64,000 nucleotides of DNA, taken from positions 1,366,113 to 1,430,112 of the forward strand of contig NZ_BMVW01000001.1 in assembly GCF_014650915.1 (NCBI RefSeq), in the 5' to 3' direction. The first letter of the stretch is position 1; each line of letters starts with the position of its first letter. Position numbers and translations under genes: made by a program. The notes beneath the pieces were generated by a model. The model was not told where the DNA came from. It did not search any database and saw only the letters and a program-made list of their open reading frames with translations. This DNA comes from Streptomyces poonensis (GTDB lineage: Bacteria > Actinomycetota > Actinomycetes > Streptomycetales > Streptomycetaceae). This document shows, piece after piece, positions 8,178-16,536 of this stretch.

Positions 8178-8701
8178 TCAGGGCATCGGGTCGGGTTGGC
8201 GTGGCAGGTCTCTCCGTGCCGCACGGGTGGCGAGTTCGCCGAGTTCCCGCTGACGGGCGTGGGCGTGGGAGCGCACCCGGACCAAGGGCTCCTCCATGCC
8301 GATTCCCGTGCGGGCCGCCAGCACGCCCTTGGCCTGTTCGATCACGAGGCGCGTGTTCAAGGCCGCCTCCAGTTCCCCGAGGACCTCGTCATTGGTGCGC
8401 GGTACCTTGCGCTATGTAGCCAGGCCCCGGCGGCGTCGGCCAGGATCTGCGCCAGGCACAGGTCCCGCTCGGTCAGCGTGGGACGGGTGGCACTCATCAG
8501 GTCGACGGCGCCGAACGTGTACCCGCCGGCGTGCAGCGGCACGGCGGCGACGCCGGTGATACCGAGGCTCAGCGCCCGGACGGGGCGACGCCGGGCTCGC
8601 CGGCCGGCAGCGATGTGCTGGGGTCGGACACGGCCGCCTCCTCTCCGCCGGCCCGTCCGGTCTTCCCGCCGGACCGCACCGGCAGTTCCAACGCTACTCA
8701 T
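8178..8701 (-). pseudogene. degraded GAF-ANTAR gene (frameshifted)
   Basis: Fragments of one GAF-ANTAR protein lie in different frames. A possible GAF start (EAAVSDPSTSL...) sits near 8590-8645. The GAF core (LGITGVAAVPLHAGGYTFGAVDL, then LTERDLCLAQILADAAGAWLHS) lies at about 8410-8570. The ANTAR part (NDEVLGELEAALNTRL, VIEQAKGVLAARTGIG) lies at about 8178-8403. The ANTAR frame is closed upstream by a TAG close to 8416, and the GAF frame runs past the junction into nonsense, so at least one and probably two indels separate the parts. It ends at TGA 8178, 6 bp from the start of the intact paralogue. Sequencing error is possible but would need two events. Confidence 0.65.
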
Positions 8702-8892
8702 TTTCGTTCGCCCCGGCGCCCTTCCCTCACTTAGAATCTCCGCTCTTGCCCGCCTCCCTCCCGGAGTGCCGCCGCCCGGACGGAAACCGGCCGGCACCGT
8801 GTACTGCGCACCCGCGCTCCCACGAACGGCAGCCGGCCGGTCCCCGCCCCGGGTCCCGGACGGCGCACCGTCACGCCCCGGAGGCCGAACCC

Positions 8893-11022
8893 GTGTCCAC
8901 CCGCTCTGCCGATCCGACCCGCCCCGACACCGCCGGCGCCGCCGACAACTCCGGCGCCCCCGGCCCCGACGCAGCCCCGGACAACCCACTCCTGCGTGAG
9001 CGCGCCCATCTCGCCGCCTCCCGGTCCGCGCTGCGCGCCATGCGCGAGGAGGCCGAGTCGCTCGACACCAGCAACGTCAGCGCGAACTGGGTGAGCGCCG
9101 AGGCGCTGCGGCACGACATCGACCAGCGGATCAAGGCCCTGGCCGACCTGAGCGGCACCCCTCTCTTCTTCGGCCGTCTCGACTACCTGCACGCTCCGGG
9201 CCGGGACGCCGGCGCGACGGACGAGGCGGAGGAGGCGCACCGGTTCTACATCGGCCGCCGTCACGTGCACGACGCCGGCGGCGACCCCATGGTCATCGAC
9301 TGGCGCGCTCCGGTGTCGCAGCCGTTCTACCGAGCCTCCCGCCGCGACCCGATGGACGTCGCGCTGCGCCGCCGCTTCGGCTACACGGGCGGCGAGCTCA
9401 CGGCGTACGAGGACGAGCACCTCACCGACCCCACCGAGGCCGACACCACCAGCAAGCTCCTCCAGCAGGAGATCGAGCGCCCGCGCGTGGGCCCGATGCG
9501 TGACATCGTGGCGACCATCCAGCCCGAGCAGGACGAGATCGTACGGTCCGGGCTGTCCGGCACGGTGTGTGTGCAGGGCGGTCCCGGTACCGGGAAGACG
9601 GCGGTGGGTCTGCACCGTGTCGCGTTCCTGCTGTACGCCTACCGTGAGCGGCTCGCCCGCACCGGCACCCTGGTCATCGGGCCGAACCGTTCCTTCCTGC
9701 ACTACATCGAGCAGGTGCTGCCCGCGCTCGGCGAGCTGGAGGTGAAGCAGGCGACCGTCGACGACCTCGTCGCCCAGGTCGCCCGGGTCGAGGTGCGGGG
9801 CACCGACGAGGCCGCCGCGGCCGTCGTGAAGGGCGACGCGCGGATGGCCGAGGTGCTGCGGCGGGCCGTCCACGCGCACGTGACCCTGCCCACCGAGCCG
9901 GTCGTCGTGGTCCGCGGGTCCCGCCGGTGGCGCGTACCGGCGTACGAACTGGAGGAGATCGTCCGGGAGTTGCAGGGCCGCGGCATCCGGTACGGGGCGG
10001 CCCGTGAGGCGCTGCCGCAGCGGATCGCGCACGCGGTGCTGGTGCAGATGGAGCGCGCGGGCGAGGCGCCGGACGACCGGGTGCAGGACGCGGTGGCCCG
10101 TAACACCGCGGTGAAAGCGGCGGTGAAGGAGATCTGGCCGCCGGTCGACCCGGCGAAGCTGGTGCTCCGTCTCCTCACCGACGCGGACTTCCTCGCCGAG
10201 CACGCGGACGGGGTGCTGAGCGAGGACGAGCAGAAGACGATCCTGTGGGCCAGGTCGGTGCGGAGCGTACGGTCGGCCAAGTGGTCCGCCGCGGACGTGG
10301 TGCTGATCGACGAGGCGACCGATCTGGTGCAGCGCACGCCGTCGCTGGGCCATGTGGTGCTCGACGAGGCGCAGGACCTCTCCCCCATGCAGTACCGGGC
10401 GGTCGGCCGCCGCTGCACCACCGGCTCCGCGACCGTCCTCGGCGACCTCGCGCAGGGCACCACCCCGTGGGCGACGCGGAGCTGGGAGGAGGCGCTGGCG
10501 CACCTGGGCAAGGACGACGCGGTGATCGAGGAGCTGACGGCCGGCTTCCGTGTCCCGACGGACGTCATCACCTACGCCTCACGGCTGCTGCCGCACATCG
10601 CGCCCGGCCTGACCCCGGTGTCGTCGGTCCGGGAGAACCCCGGCTTCTTCGATCTCCGCCCGGTCACCGAGGACGCCCAGGTGGTCGGCGCCTGCGAGGA
10701 GTTGCTGAAGCGGGAGGGATCGGTCGGCCTGATCGCGGCGGACGCCCGGATCCCGGTCCTGGCCGAGGCCCTCGACGCGGCCGGCATCGGTCACCTCGGG
10801 CCCGGCGAGGAGACGACGCGCGAGACCCGCCTCACCCTCGTACCGGCCTCGCTGGCCAAGGGCCTGGAGTACGACTACGTGGTCCTCGACGAGCCGGGGG
10901 CCGTGGTCGGCGGCGAGCCCGACGAGCGCACCGGACTGCGCCGCCTGTACGTGGCGCTGACCCGTGCGGTGTCGGGCCTGATCGTGACCCACGCGGCAGC
11001 GCTGCCGCCGCAGCTGGGCTGA
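8893..11022 (+). CDS. HelD-type UvrD/Rep-family helicase
   Basis: A protein of 709 residues starting at GTG 8893 with GGAGG upstream. SF1A layout: N-terminal coiled segment (residues ~20-90, LREREHLAASR-like), a long insertion typical of HelD, Walker A GGPGTGKTAV, motif II LDEAQDLSP, and a C-terminal motif VI LYVALTRA. HelD proteins bind RNA polymerase and strip it from nucleic acid, recycling stalled complexes; some give rifamycin tolerance. The N-terminal arm and the YIGRRHV, DWRAPVSQPFYRAS motifs distinguish HelD from DNA-repair UvrD/PcrA. No rifamycin-associated element (GGGGCTTGCGGCAAG) was found upstream. Stop TGA lies 18 bp from the end of convergent cutC. Confidence 0.88.
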   Translation: MSTRSADPTRPDTAGAADNSGAPGPDAAPDNPLLRERAHLAASRSALRAMREEAESLDTSNVSANWVSAEALRHDIDQRIKALADLSGTPLFFGRLDYLHAPGRDAGATDEAEEAHRFYIGRRHVHDAGGDPMVIDWRAPVSQPFYRASRRDPMDVALRRRFGYTGGELTAYEDEHLTDPTEADTTSKLLQQEIERPRVGPMRDIVATIQPEQDEIVRSGLSGTVCVQGGPGTGKTAVGLHRVAFLLYAYRERLARTGTLVIGPNRSFLHYIEQVLPALGELEVKQATVDDLVAQVARVEVRGTDEAAAAVVKGDARMAEVLRRAVHAHVTLPTEPVVVVRGSRRWRVPAYELEEIVRELQGRGIRYGAAREALPQRIAHAVLVQMERAGEAPDDRVQDAVARNTAVKAAVKEIWPPVDPAKLVLRLLTDADFLAEHADGVLSEDEQKTILWARSVRSVRSAKWSAADVVLIDEATDLVQRTPSLGHVVLDEAQDLSPMQYRAVGRRCTTGSATVLGDLAQGTTPWATRSWEEALAHLGKDDAVIEELTAGFRVPTDVITYASRLLPHIAPGLTPVSSVRENPGFFDLRPVTEDAQVVGACEELLKREGSVGLIAADARIPVLAEALDAAGIGHLGPGEETTRETRLTLVPASLAKGLEYDYVVLDEPGAVVGGEPDERTGLRRLYVALTRAVSGLIVTHAAALPPQLG

Positions 11023-11040
11023 GCGGCGGGAACCGGTCGC

Positions 11041-11730
11041 CTACGCGTCGAGCGCGGTGCGCCACTGACGTACCGCGTCCGCCGAGACCGGCCCGCTCCA
11101 CCCGCCCGGCCGCACCGCGCCCCCCACGTGGAAGGCGTCCATGCCCGCGGCCCGCAGCCGGGGCACGTGGTCGAGCCGCAGCCCGCCGCCGACCAGGAGC
11201 AGCTGGGTGTAGCCCGGCTCGCCGCTGCGGGCGGCCTCGGCGAGGAGGACGTCCTGTCCGTCGTCGACGCCCCGGGCCGAGCCCGCGGTGAGGTAGGTGT
11301 CGAGGCCGGGCAGATCGGCGAGCTGCTTGCGCAGGGAGTCGCGGTCGGCGGCGCGGTCGATGGCCCGGTGGAAGGTCCACGGGCAGCCGTCCAGCTCCTC
11401 GGCCAGCCGCTCGACGGCCGCCAGATCGGGTCCGCCGTCCTCACCGAGGAACCCGAACACGAACTCCTCGGCCCCGGCGGCGCGCAGCTCCCGCGCCTGC
11501 CGTACGAGCGCGTTCACGTCCCCGGCCGCGAAGCCGTCGCCCGGCCGCAGCATCACCCGGGCCGGGAGGTCCACGGCGTCCCGGATCGCGGCGACCACGG
11601 CCGCCGGCGGGGTCAGCCCGTCCGCGGCCATGTCGGCGACCACCTCCAGCCGGTCGGCGCCTCCGGCCCGCGCCGCGACCGCGTCCTCGGCGTCGAGGGC
11701 GATCACCTCCAGGACTGCACGCGTACGCAT
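11041..11730 (-). CDS. cutC: CutC family protein (copper homeostasis)
   Basis: A protein of 229 residues starting at ATG 11730 after a GGAAGGGG ribosome site. CutC TIM barrel: EVIALDAEDAVAARAGGADRLEV at the start, then PARVMLRPGDGF, FVFGFLGEDG, FHRAIDR, LTAGSARG and a C-terminal HVGGAVR. The family is linked to copper tolerance in enterobacteria, but its biochemical role is not settled and newer work points to a metal-dependent hydrolase. A single-gene unit, convergent with helD. No other copper genes are nearby, so the metal role is only by family name. Confidence 0.88.
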   Translation of the reverse strand: MRTRAVLEVIALDAEDAVAARAGGADRLEVVADMAADGLTPPAAVVAAIRDAVDLPARVMLRPGDGFAAGDVNALVRQARELRAAGAEEFVFGFLGEDGGPDLAAVERLAEELDGCPWTFHRAIDRAADRDSLRKQLADLPGLDTYLTAGSARGVDDGQDVLLAEAARSGEPGYTQLLLVGGGLRLDHVPRLRAAGMDAFHVGGAVRPGGWSGPVSADAVRQWRTALDA

Positions 11731-11831
11731 AGGACCCCTTCCGGTCGGTTCCCTGGTTCCGTGGAGCGGCTACAGGTCTAGTCCAATCGTCCAAGCGAAA
11801 GGGTACGCCCTCGCCCGTCCGGGAACCGGTC

Positions 11832-12512
11832 TCACCCGAAGACGTTCAGCTCCCGTTCCTCCGCCCCGGCCAGTTCGTAGTGCGCGCCGGTCACGGGCCG
11901 GCCGGCGTACAGACGGACGAGGGTGGCGGCGTCGCCGAGGTAGCGGGCGGGCGGGGCGTCACCGGCGGGCGGGCCGAGGAGCAGCGGCTCGTCCCGGTCG
12001 TCGAGGTCGGCCTGGAGGCAGACGGAGGACTTCTCGCGGGCGCGGTGGACGAGGAGGGCGAGCGCGTCCGGGAGGCCGTCACCGGCGTACGCGCCCGGGG
12101 CGCCGAACGCGTCGCGGACATCGCCCGCGTGGATCCACTCGCCAAGAGCCAGGGCGTCGAGGGCGCCCCCGGCCTTCGCGATGACGGGGCCCGCCTCCGT
12201 CATGCCCCGCTCCACCTCGTCGATGATCCGGGTCAGCGGCCAGCCGGCGCGTTCGGTGATGTCCCGGTCGTTGGACTCGGGGCTGAACACGCCCTCCTCG
12301 AAACGGTTCTCCACCGCCCGTGTCAGTGCGGCCCCGCAGTGCGCCAGCACATGCCGCACGGTCCACCCGGGAAGGGCGGTCGGCAGCGCGAAGTCCTCCT
12401 CGGGCCGGGCGCGCAGCAGCGGGACCAGGGCGTCCCGCTCCGTGCGGAGCAGCCGGCCCGGGAGCTCGGGGTCCCGTGGTGCCATGTCGTGCAGATCTGC
12501 GGGAGTAGTCAT
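11832..12512 (-). CDS. maleylpyruvate isomerase/DinB-like mycothiol-dependent enzyme
   Basis: A protein of 226 residues. The N-terminal DinB-like four-helix bundle shows LLRTERDALVPLL, the metal-site motif PGWTVRHVLAHCGAAL (second metal-binding His) and, further on, ALGEWIHAGDVRDAFG with the third His. The C-terminal ~70 residues form the small MDMPI-C domain (LLLGPPAG..., YLGDAATLVRLYAGR). Family members use mycothiol as cofactor in Actinobacteria; the substrate of this one is unknown. It is divergent from the HD-domain gene (100 bp). A second DinB-type protein, fused to GNAT, lies 2.1 kb downstream. Confidence 0.82.
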   Translation of the reverse strand: MTTPADLHDMAPRDPELPGRLLRTERDALVPLLRARPEEDFALPTALPGWTVRHVLAHCGAALTRAVENRFEEGVFSPESNDRDITERAGWPLTRIIDEVERGMTEAGPVIAKAGGALDALALGEWIHAGDVRDAFGAPGAYAGDGLPDALALLVHRAREKSSVCLQADLDDRDEPLLLGPPAGDAPPARYLGDAATLVRLYAGRPVTGAHYELAGAEERELNVFG

Positions 12513-12612
12513 GGGGTCACGCTATGCGCGGGGCCGCCGCGGGGGACAGCGTCCGGCACCGCGTGCCGGGAGCCACCACGGCCCGTCACGGTCCGTCCTC
12601 CACAATGGCCCC

Positions 12613-13263
12613 ATGCCCGCACCGGACCCGGAATCCCTGCGCACCCGCTGGTGCCGCGCCCTGCTCGCGGCCCGCGGCGGCGCCGAGCGGCCCGACCCGC
12701 TCCCCTACGCCGACGATCTGCTGAAGCGCTGGTCGGAGCCACAACGCCGGTACCACACCGTGGAGCATCTGACGACGGTCCTGGACCGCATCGACATCCT
12801 CGCGGAGTACGCGGACGACGCGGACGCCGTCCGGCTGGCGGCCTGGTTCCACGACGCGGTGTACCTGCCGGAGCGGTCCGAGAACGAGGAGCGCTCCGCC
12901 CGTCTCGTCGTCCGCGCGCTGCCCGAGGCCGGGGTGGGGCGGGCCACGACCGACGAGGTCGCCCGTCTGGTCCGGCTCACCGTCACGCACGATCCGGCCC
13001 CGGGCGACCGGAACGGCGCCGTCCTCTGCGACGCCGACCTCGCGATCCTGGCGGCGGACCCGGAGCCGTACGACCGTTACGCGCGGGCCGTGCGCGAGGA
13101 GTACGGCTTCGTGCCGGACGACGCCTTCCGCGCGGGGCGCGCGGACGTGCTGCGCCAACTCCTCGCCCTGCCCCGTCTGTTCCGGACGCCGTACGGGGAG
13201 CGGACGTGGGAGGCGGCGGCGCGCCGCAACCTGGGCGCGGAGCTCGCCAGGCTCGGGGCATGA
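12613..13263 (+). CDS. HD-superfamily metal-dependent phosphohydrolase-like protein
   Basis: A protein of 216 residues starting at ATG 12613. Motifs are RRYHTVEHLTTVL (first His), AAWFHDAVY (the HD pair) and VRLTVTHDP followed by LCDADLAILA (final Asp), the order expected of the HD predicted phosphohydrolase family that lacks the RelA synthetase part. Substrate unknown. The 3' end lies in three 20-bp tandem copies that also carry the proposed start of the next gene, so the exact stop/start junction looks recently rearranged. Probably co-transcribed with the MFS exporter that follows. Confidence 0.82.
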   Translation: MPAPDPESLRTRWCRALLAARGGAERPDPLPYADDLLKRWSEPQRRYHTVEHLTTVLDRIDILAEYADDADAVRLAAWFHDAVYLPERSENEERSARLVVRALPEAGVGRATTDEVARLVRLTVTHDPAPGDRNGAVLCDADLAILAADPEPYDRYARAVREEYGFVPDDAFRAGRADVLRQLLALPRLFRTPYGERTWEAAARRNLGAELARLGA

Positions 13264-13316
13264 CCGCCAGGCTCGGGGCATGAGCACCCGGCTCGGGGAA
13301 TGAGCACCCGGCTCCC
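13247..13316. repeat. 20-bp tandem repeat at a gene junction
   Basis: Three full copies and a partial fourth of a 20-bp unit (core GGCTCGGGGCATGA) cover 13247-13316. Each copy carries an ATGA, so the stop of the HD gene and the possible starts of the MFS gene are copies of one module. It resembles slippage or duplication of a translational-coupling junction. Confidence 0.8.
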
Positions 13317-14595
13317 TCAGTTAACCGTGTACATGCCCATCCGCAACGGCACCACCCGCGACCGCATGCCCCTGGCCGTCCACATCCTCGGCCTCTCCGT
13401 CTTCGCCCTCGGCACGAGCGAGTTCATGCTCTCGGGTCTGCTCCCGCCGATCGCCGAGGACATGGACGTCACGATCCCGCAGGCCGGACTGCTGATCTCG
13501 GCGTTCGCGATCGGCATGGTGGTGGGGGCGCCGCTGCTGGCCGTGGCCACGCTGCGGCTGCCCCGCCGTACGACTCTGATCACCCTGCTCGCCGTCTTCG
13601 GGCTGGGGCAGGTGATGGGCGCCCTGGCCCCGAACTACCCGCTCCTCTTCGCCTCCCGTGTCCTCAGCGCCCTGGCCTGCGCGGGGTTCTGGGCGGTGGG
13701 CGCGGCGGTGGCCGTGGCCATGGTGCCCGTGACCGCGCGGGCCCGCGCGCTCGCCCTCATGATCGGCGGGCTGTCCCTCGCCAACGTCCTGGGCGTCCCG
13801 GCGGGCGCCTTCCTCGGTGAACACCTGGGCTGGCGCTCGGCGTTCTGGGCCGTGGCGGCCGCCTCGGCGGTCGCGCTCGCCGGAGTCGTCACGCGCATCC
13901 CGGCCCTGCCCCGGCCCGCGCCCGGCGAACGCCCCCGGCTCGCCGACGAGGTGCGCATCTACCGGGACCGTCAGGTGTGGCTCTCCATCGTCGTCGTCGC
14001 GTTCGCGGCGGGCGGCGTCTTCTGCGCGTTCAGCTACTTCGCCCCGCTGCTCACGGAGGTCGCCGGCCTCGACGACGGCTGGGTGCCCACCGTCCTCGCG
14101 CTGTTCGGGATCGGCGCGCTGGCGGGGACGGCGATCGGCGGCCGGTTCGCCGACGCGCACCTGTTCGGGGTGCTGCTCGGCGGGCTCGCGGGCTCGACCG
14201 TCGTCCTGGTGGCGCTCGCGCTGCTCGGCCGGTACGCCGCCGTCGCGGTCGTCCTCTCCTTCCTCCTCGGCGTCACCTGCTTCGCCACCGCCCCGGCCCT
14301 GAACGCCCGGCTGTTCAACGTGGCGGCCGCCGCCCCCACCCTCGCCGGGGCCACCACCACCGCGGCCTTCAACCTCGGCAACACCGGCGGTCCCTGGCTG
14401 GGCGGCACGGTCATCGACGCGGGGTTCGGCTACGCGTCGACGGCCTGGGCGGGCGCGGCGCTCACGGCCACGGCCATCGCGGTCGCGGGCGTCTCGCTGC
14501 GGCTGCACCGCCGGACGCCTGCCGCCTCCCGCGTGGTGTCCGGTCCGGGCGCCGGGTCAGGCGTTCCCGGAAAAACAGTGCGTACGGACGCCTGA
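13300..14595 (+). CDS. MFS exporter, chloramphenicol-exporter (Cmx/CmlR)-like family
   Basis: 431 residues from ATG 13300, with about 12 hydrophobic segments. The N-terminal LSVFALGTSEFMLSGLLPPIA and GMVVGAPLLA motifs are typical of the DHA1 subgroup containing Cmx/CmlR drug exporters. Later segments show GFWAVGAAVAVAMVP and FNLGNTGGPWLGG. The substrate cannot be told from sequence. The start is uncertain: ATG 13300 lies inside the 20-bp tandem repeat and would place a TTA codon at position 8; ATG 13333 or 13366 would remove it, but none has a convincing ribosome site. The likely membrane core starts near residue 23. Confidence 0.82.
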   Translation: MSTRLPQLTVYMPIRNGTTRDRMPLAVHILGLSVFALGTSEFMLSGLLPPIAEDMDVTIPQAGLLISAFAIGMVVGAPLLAVATLRLPRRTTLITLLAVFGLGQVMGALAPNYPLLFASRVLSALACAGFWAVGAAVAVAMVPVTARARALALMIGGLSLANVLGVPAGAFLGEHLGWRSAFWAVAAASAVALAGVVTRIPALPRPAPGERPRLADEVRIYRDRQVWLSIVVVAFAAGGVFCAFSYFAPLLTEVAGLDDGWVPTVLALFGIGALAGTAIGGRFADAHLFGVLLGGLAGSTVVLVALALLGRYAAVAVVLSFLLGVTCFATAPALNARLFNVAAAAPTLAGATTTAAFNLGNTGGPWLGGTVIDAGFGYASTAWAGAALTATAIAVAGVSLRLHRRTPAASRVVSGPGAGSGVPGKTVRTDA

Positions 14596-14615
14596 GTCCC
14601 CCTATCCTCGCCGCC

Positions 14616-15725
14616 ATGCGACCAATGGGCGGGGATCGGATACAGGAAGCCGTCGGCCACGCGGTGGCGGTGCTGCGGACGGCCGCCGACCGCGACTGGG
14701 CGGGGACCAAGGCGGGCGGCCTCACGTGGAGTTGCCGGGAGACGGCGGAGCACATCGCCGGCTGCCTCCTCGCGTACGCGGGCCAGCTGGCGGGGCGCGC
14801 GACCGAGGCGTACCTCCCCTTCGAGCTGGCCATGGACGACGACGCCGACACCGCGGGCGTCCTGGACGTCGTCCGGACGACCGGCGCGCTGCTGGCGGCG
14901 GTCGTGTCGACGACGCCGGCCGACGTCCGCGCGTTCCACCCGTATCCCTCCCGCTCCGCCGACCGTGAGACCTTCGCCGCGATGGGCGTCACGGAGGTGC
15001 TCCTGCACACGTACGACATCGCCGAGGGCCTCGGGCTGCCGTACGAGCCGCCGGACGAGCTGTGCGTGGACGTCCTCGCCCGCATCTTCCCGCACGTCCA
15101 GCCCGGCAACGAGCCCTGGCCGACCCTGCTGTGGGCCACCGGCCGCGGTGATCTGCCCGGCCGCGCCCCGGTCACCGAGTGGCGCTGGAGCATCCCCCTG
15201 GTCGTCCCGGGGGAGCGGCTCACGCTGCACGGCGTCACGCCCGCGGCCGCGGCCGACCTGGCCTCCGGGGGCACGGGCGGGTTCGAGTGGATCGAGGGCG
15301 GGCCGATCGAGGGCACCCGCGTGGGCGCGGGCCTGGTCTTCACGGCGTACCAGGCCGGGGTGCTGCGCCCGGAGTGGGGCATGTTCGTGCTGGTCCGCAC
15401 CGAGGACGGGCGCGCGCTCGGCGCCCTGGGCTTCCACTCCGCGCCCGACGAGGAGGGGCGCGTGGAGATCGGGTACGACCTCGTCGAGGCGGCCCGCGGC
15501 CACGGCTACGCGACCGAGGCGGTGCGCACGCTGGCGGACTGGGCGGCGCGGCGGGCGCGCGAGACGGGGGACGTGCGGAGCCTGTGGGCGGTCGTCGACG
15601 AGTCCAACACGGCCAGCCAGGCGGTGGTGGAGCGGACCGGGTTCGCGCGGGTCGGGGAGGACGAGGAGGGCGGGGGTCAGTTCGCGTACGAGCTGCGGCT
15701 GCCGGGCGGCGTGGGCGCGGGCTGA
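14616..15725 (+). CDS. DinB-like / GNAT acetyltransferase fusion protein
   Basis: 369 residues from ATG 14616 (ATG 14625 is an alternative). Residues ~1-185 form a DinB/maleylpyruvate-isomerase-like bundle (LTWSCRETAEHIAGCLLAYAGQ, EVLLHTYDIAEGLGL) with histidines placed as in the metal site. Residues ~205-369 form a GNAT fold (ALGALGFHSAPDEEGRVEIGYDL, ARGHGYATEAVRTLADWA for acetyl-CoA binding, VVERTGFARVGE), close to RimJ/RimL-type enzymes. One continuous frame joins them, so this is a true fusion. Acceptor and thiol partner unknown. The 3' end overlaps the convergent DUF4031 gene by 49 bp. Confidence 0.8.
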   Translation: MRPMGGDRIQEAVGHAVAVLRTAADRDWAGTKAGGLTWSCRETAEHIAGCLLAYAGQLAGRATEAYLPFELAMDDDADTAGVLDVVRTTGALLAAVVSTTPADVRAFHPYPSRSADRETFAAMGVTEVLLHTYDIAEGLGLPYEPPDELCVDVLARIFPHVQPGNEPWPTLLWATGRGDLPGRAPVTEWRWSIPLVVPGERLTLHGVTPAAAADLASGGTGGFEWIEGGPIEGTRVGAGLVFTAYQAGVLRPEWGMFVLVRTEDGRALGALGFHSAPDEEGRVEIGYDLVEAARGHGYATEAVRTLADWAARRARETGDVRSLWAVVDESNTASQAVVERTGFARVGEDEEGGGQFAYELRLPGGVGAG

Positions 15726-16006
15726 CCCGTACGGCCCGCTCCGTCCCTGCGGTGTTTCGGCCGGCGCAGGCCCGCCCCGGTGAGCCTGCGCAGCAGTTCC
15801 TTGCAGCCCACCTCCACGGCGCCCGCGCGCACGGCGTCCGCGTAGCGGTGCGCGGGGAGGTCGTAGTGGTCGCGTTCGAAGCCGCGCTCGGGGATGCCCA
15901 GCCGCCGGGCGAACGCGTGGAGTTCGTCGTACGAGACGTCGCTGACGAGGTGGGACCACATCCGGCCGTGCCCGGGCCAGATGGGCGGGTCGATGTAGAC
16001 GGTCAC
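15677..16006 (-). CDS. DUF4031 domain protein
   Basis: A protein of 109 residues starting at GTG 16006. Conserved opening VYIDPPIWPGHGRMWSHLVSD and the later ELHAFARRLGIPERGFERDHYDL match the small actinobacterial DUF4031 family, whose function is unknown; the His/Asp pattern hints at a nucleotide or metal site. The C-terminal ~30 residues are disordered and overlap the convergent fusion gene. Just upstream lies the 15-bp tandem repeat. It probably forms a unit with the 16071 gene. Confidence 0.8.
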   Translation of the reverse strand: MTVYIDPPIWPGHGRMWSHLVSDVSYDELHAFARRLGIPERGFERDHYDLPAHRYADAVRAGAVEVGCKELLRRLTGAGLRRPKHRRDGAGRTGQPAPTPPGSRSSYAN

Positions 16007-16020
16007 GCGGGCACCTGCCG

Positions 16021-16065
16021 GTCCGCGTACTGCCCGTCCGCATACTGCCCGTCCGCGTACTGCCG
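16021..16065. repeat. three 15-bp tandem copies encoding a QYADG-type repeat on the minus strand
   Basis: Three near-identical copies of GTCCGCGTACTGCCC occupy 16021-16065 between the stop of the 16071 gene and the start of the DUF4031 gene. On the minus strand one frame reads QYADGQYADGQYADR and is open from inside the upstream gene, in a shifted frame. This hints at a lost or alternative C-terminal tail. Confidence 0.8.
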
Positions 16066-16070
16066 GGCCG

Positions 16071-16454
16071 TCACGACGTCGTCGTCCCGCCCGTCGCCGA
16101 CGCCAGCGACCCCACCGCGGCGACCTTCACGCCCGCCTTGTGGCAGACCCAGTGCGGGTCGGCGCCCAGCTCCGGCTCGACGTCGAGGGCGTGCGGGTCG
16201 CCCGAGCCGCAGGCCGGGCACAGGGGCCACCGCCCGTACCGTTCGAGCAGCGCGTCCTGGACGTCCTGGGCGACGAGCCCGGCCACGTAGTCCACGCCCT
16301 CCGGCCACTGCTCGACCCACCAGCGGCGGCGGACGACCGAGTCCTCGACGAGCGAGACCACGTCCGCCTCGGCCACCTCGCCCGCCACGAGGTCGGCGAT
16401 CACCAGGGCGCGAGCCGCGTGCAACGCCTGCTCAAGGGGGCTGATGGTGTCCAT
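16071..16454 (-). CDS. hypothetical protein with C-terminal CxxC
   Basis: A protein of 127 residues starting at ATG 16454. Residues 1-75 are helical (MDTISPLEQALHAARALVIADL). The C-terminal part holds a CPACGSGDPHAL motif, a possible zinc site, followed by an acidic segment and WVCHKAG. The family is not recognised; similar proteins are common in Streptomyces. It is divergent from the RpiR regulator with only 55 bp between starts, so the two share a promoter/operator region. A shifted frame continues past its TGA into the QYADG repeat, so the annotated C-terminus may be a frameshift variant. Confidence 0.65.
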   Translation of the reverse strand: MDTISPLEQALHAARALVIADLVAGEVAEADVVSLVEDSVVRRRWWVEQWPEGVDYVAGLVAQDVQDALLERYGRWPLCPACGSGDPHALDVEPELGADPHWVCHKAGVKVAAVGSLASATGGTTTS

Positions 16455-16473
16455 GTATCCATTGTGCGCACTC

Positions 16474-16536
16474 TTGACCGCACCACCGAAACGAAAATAT
16501 CTTTCATACGTGAGTGACAAGGTGAAGGAAATTTTC
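16474..16536 (+). promoter_or_regulatory. promoter and GAAA/TTTC operator of the RpiR regulator
   Basis: TTGACC (16474-16479) and TATCTT (16498-16503) are spaced 18 bp, ending 6 bp before GTG 16510, so the transcript may be leaderless. Overlapping the -10 is GAAAATATCTTTC (16493-16505), and a second GAAATTTTC lies at 16528-16536. Paired GAAA/TTTC half-sites suggest RpiR/MurR autoregulation. Confidence 0.5.

Noticed and set aside
8700..8892. Rifamycin-associated element upstream of helD
   Set aside because: The GGGGCTTGCGGCAAG-type element described for other helD genes is not present in this gap.
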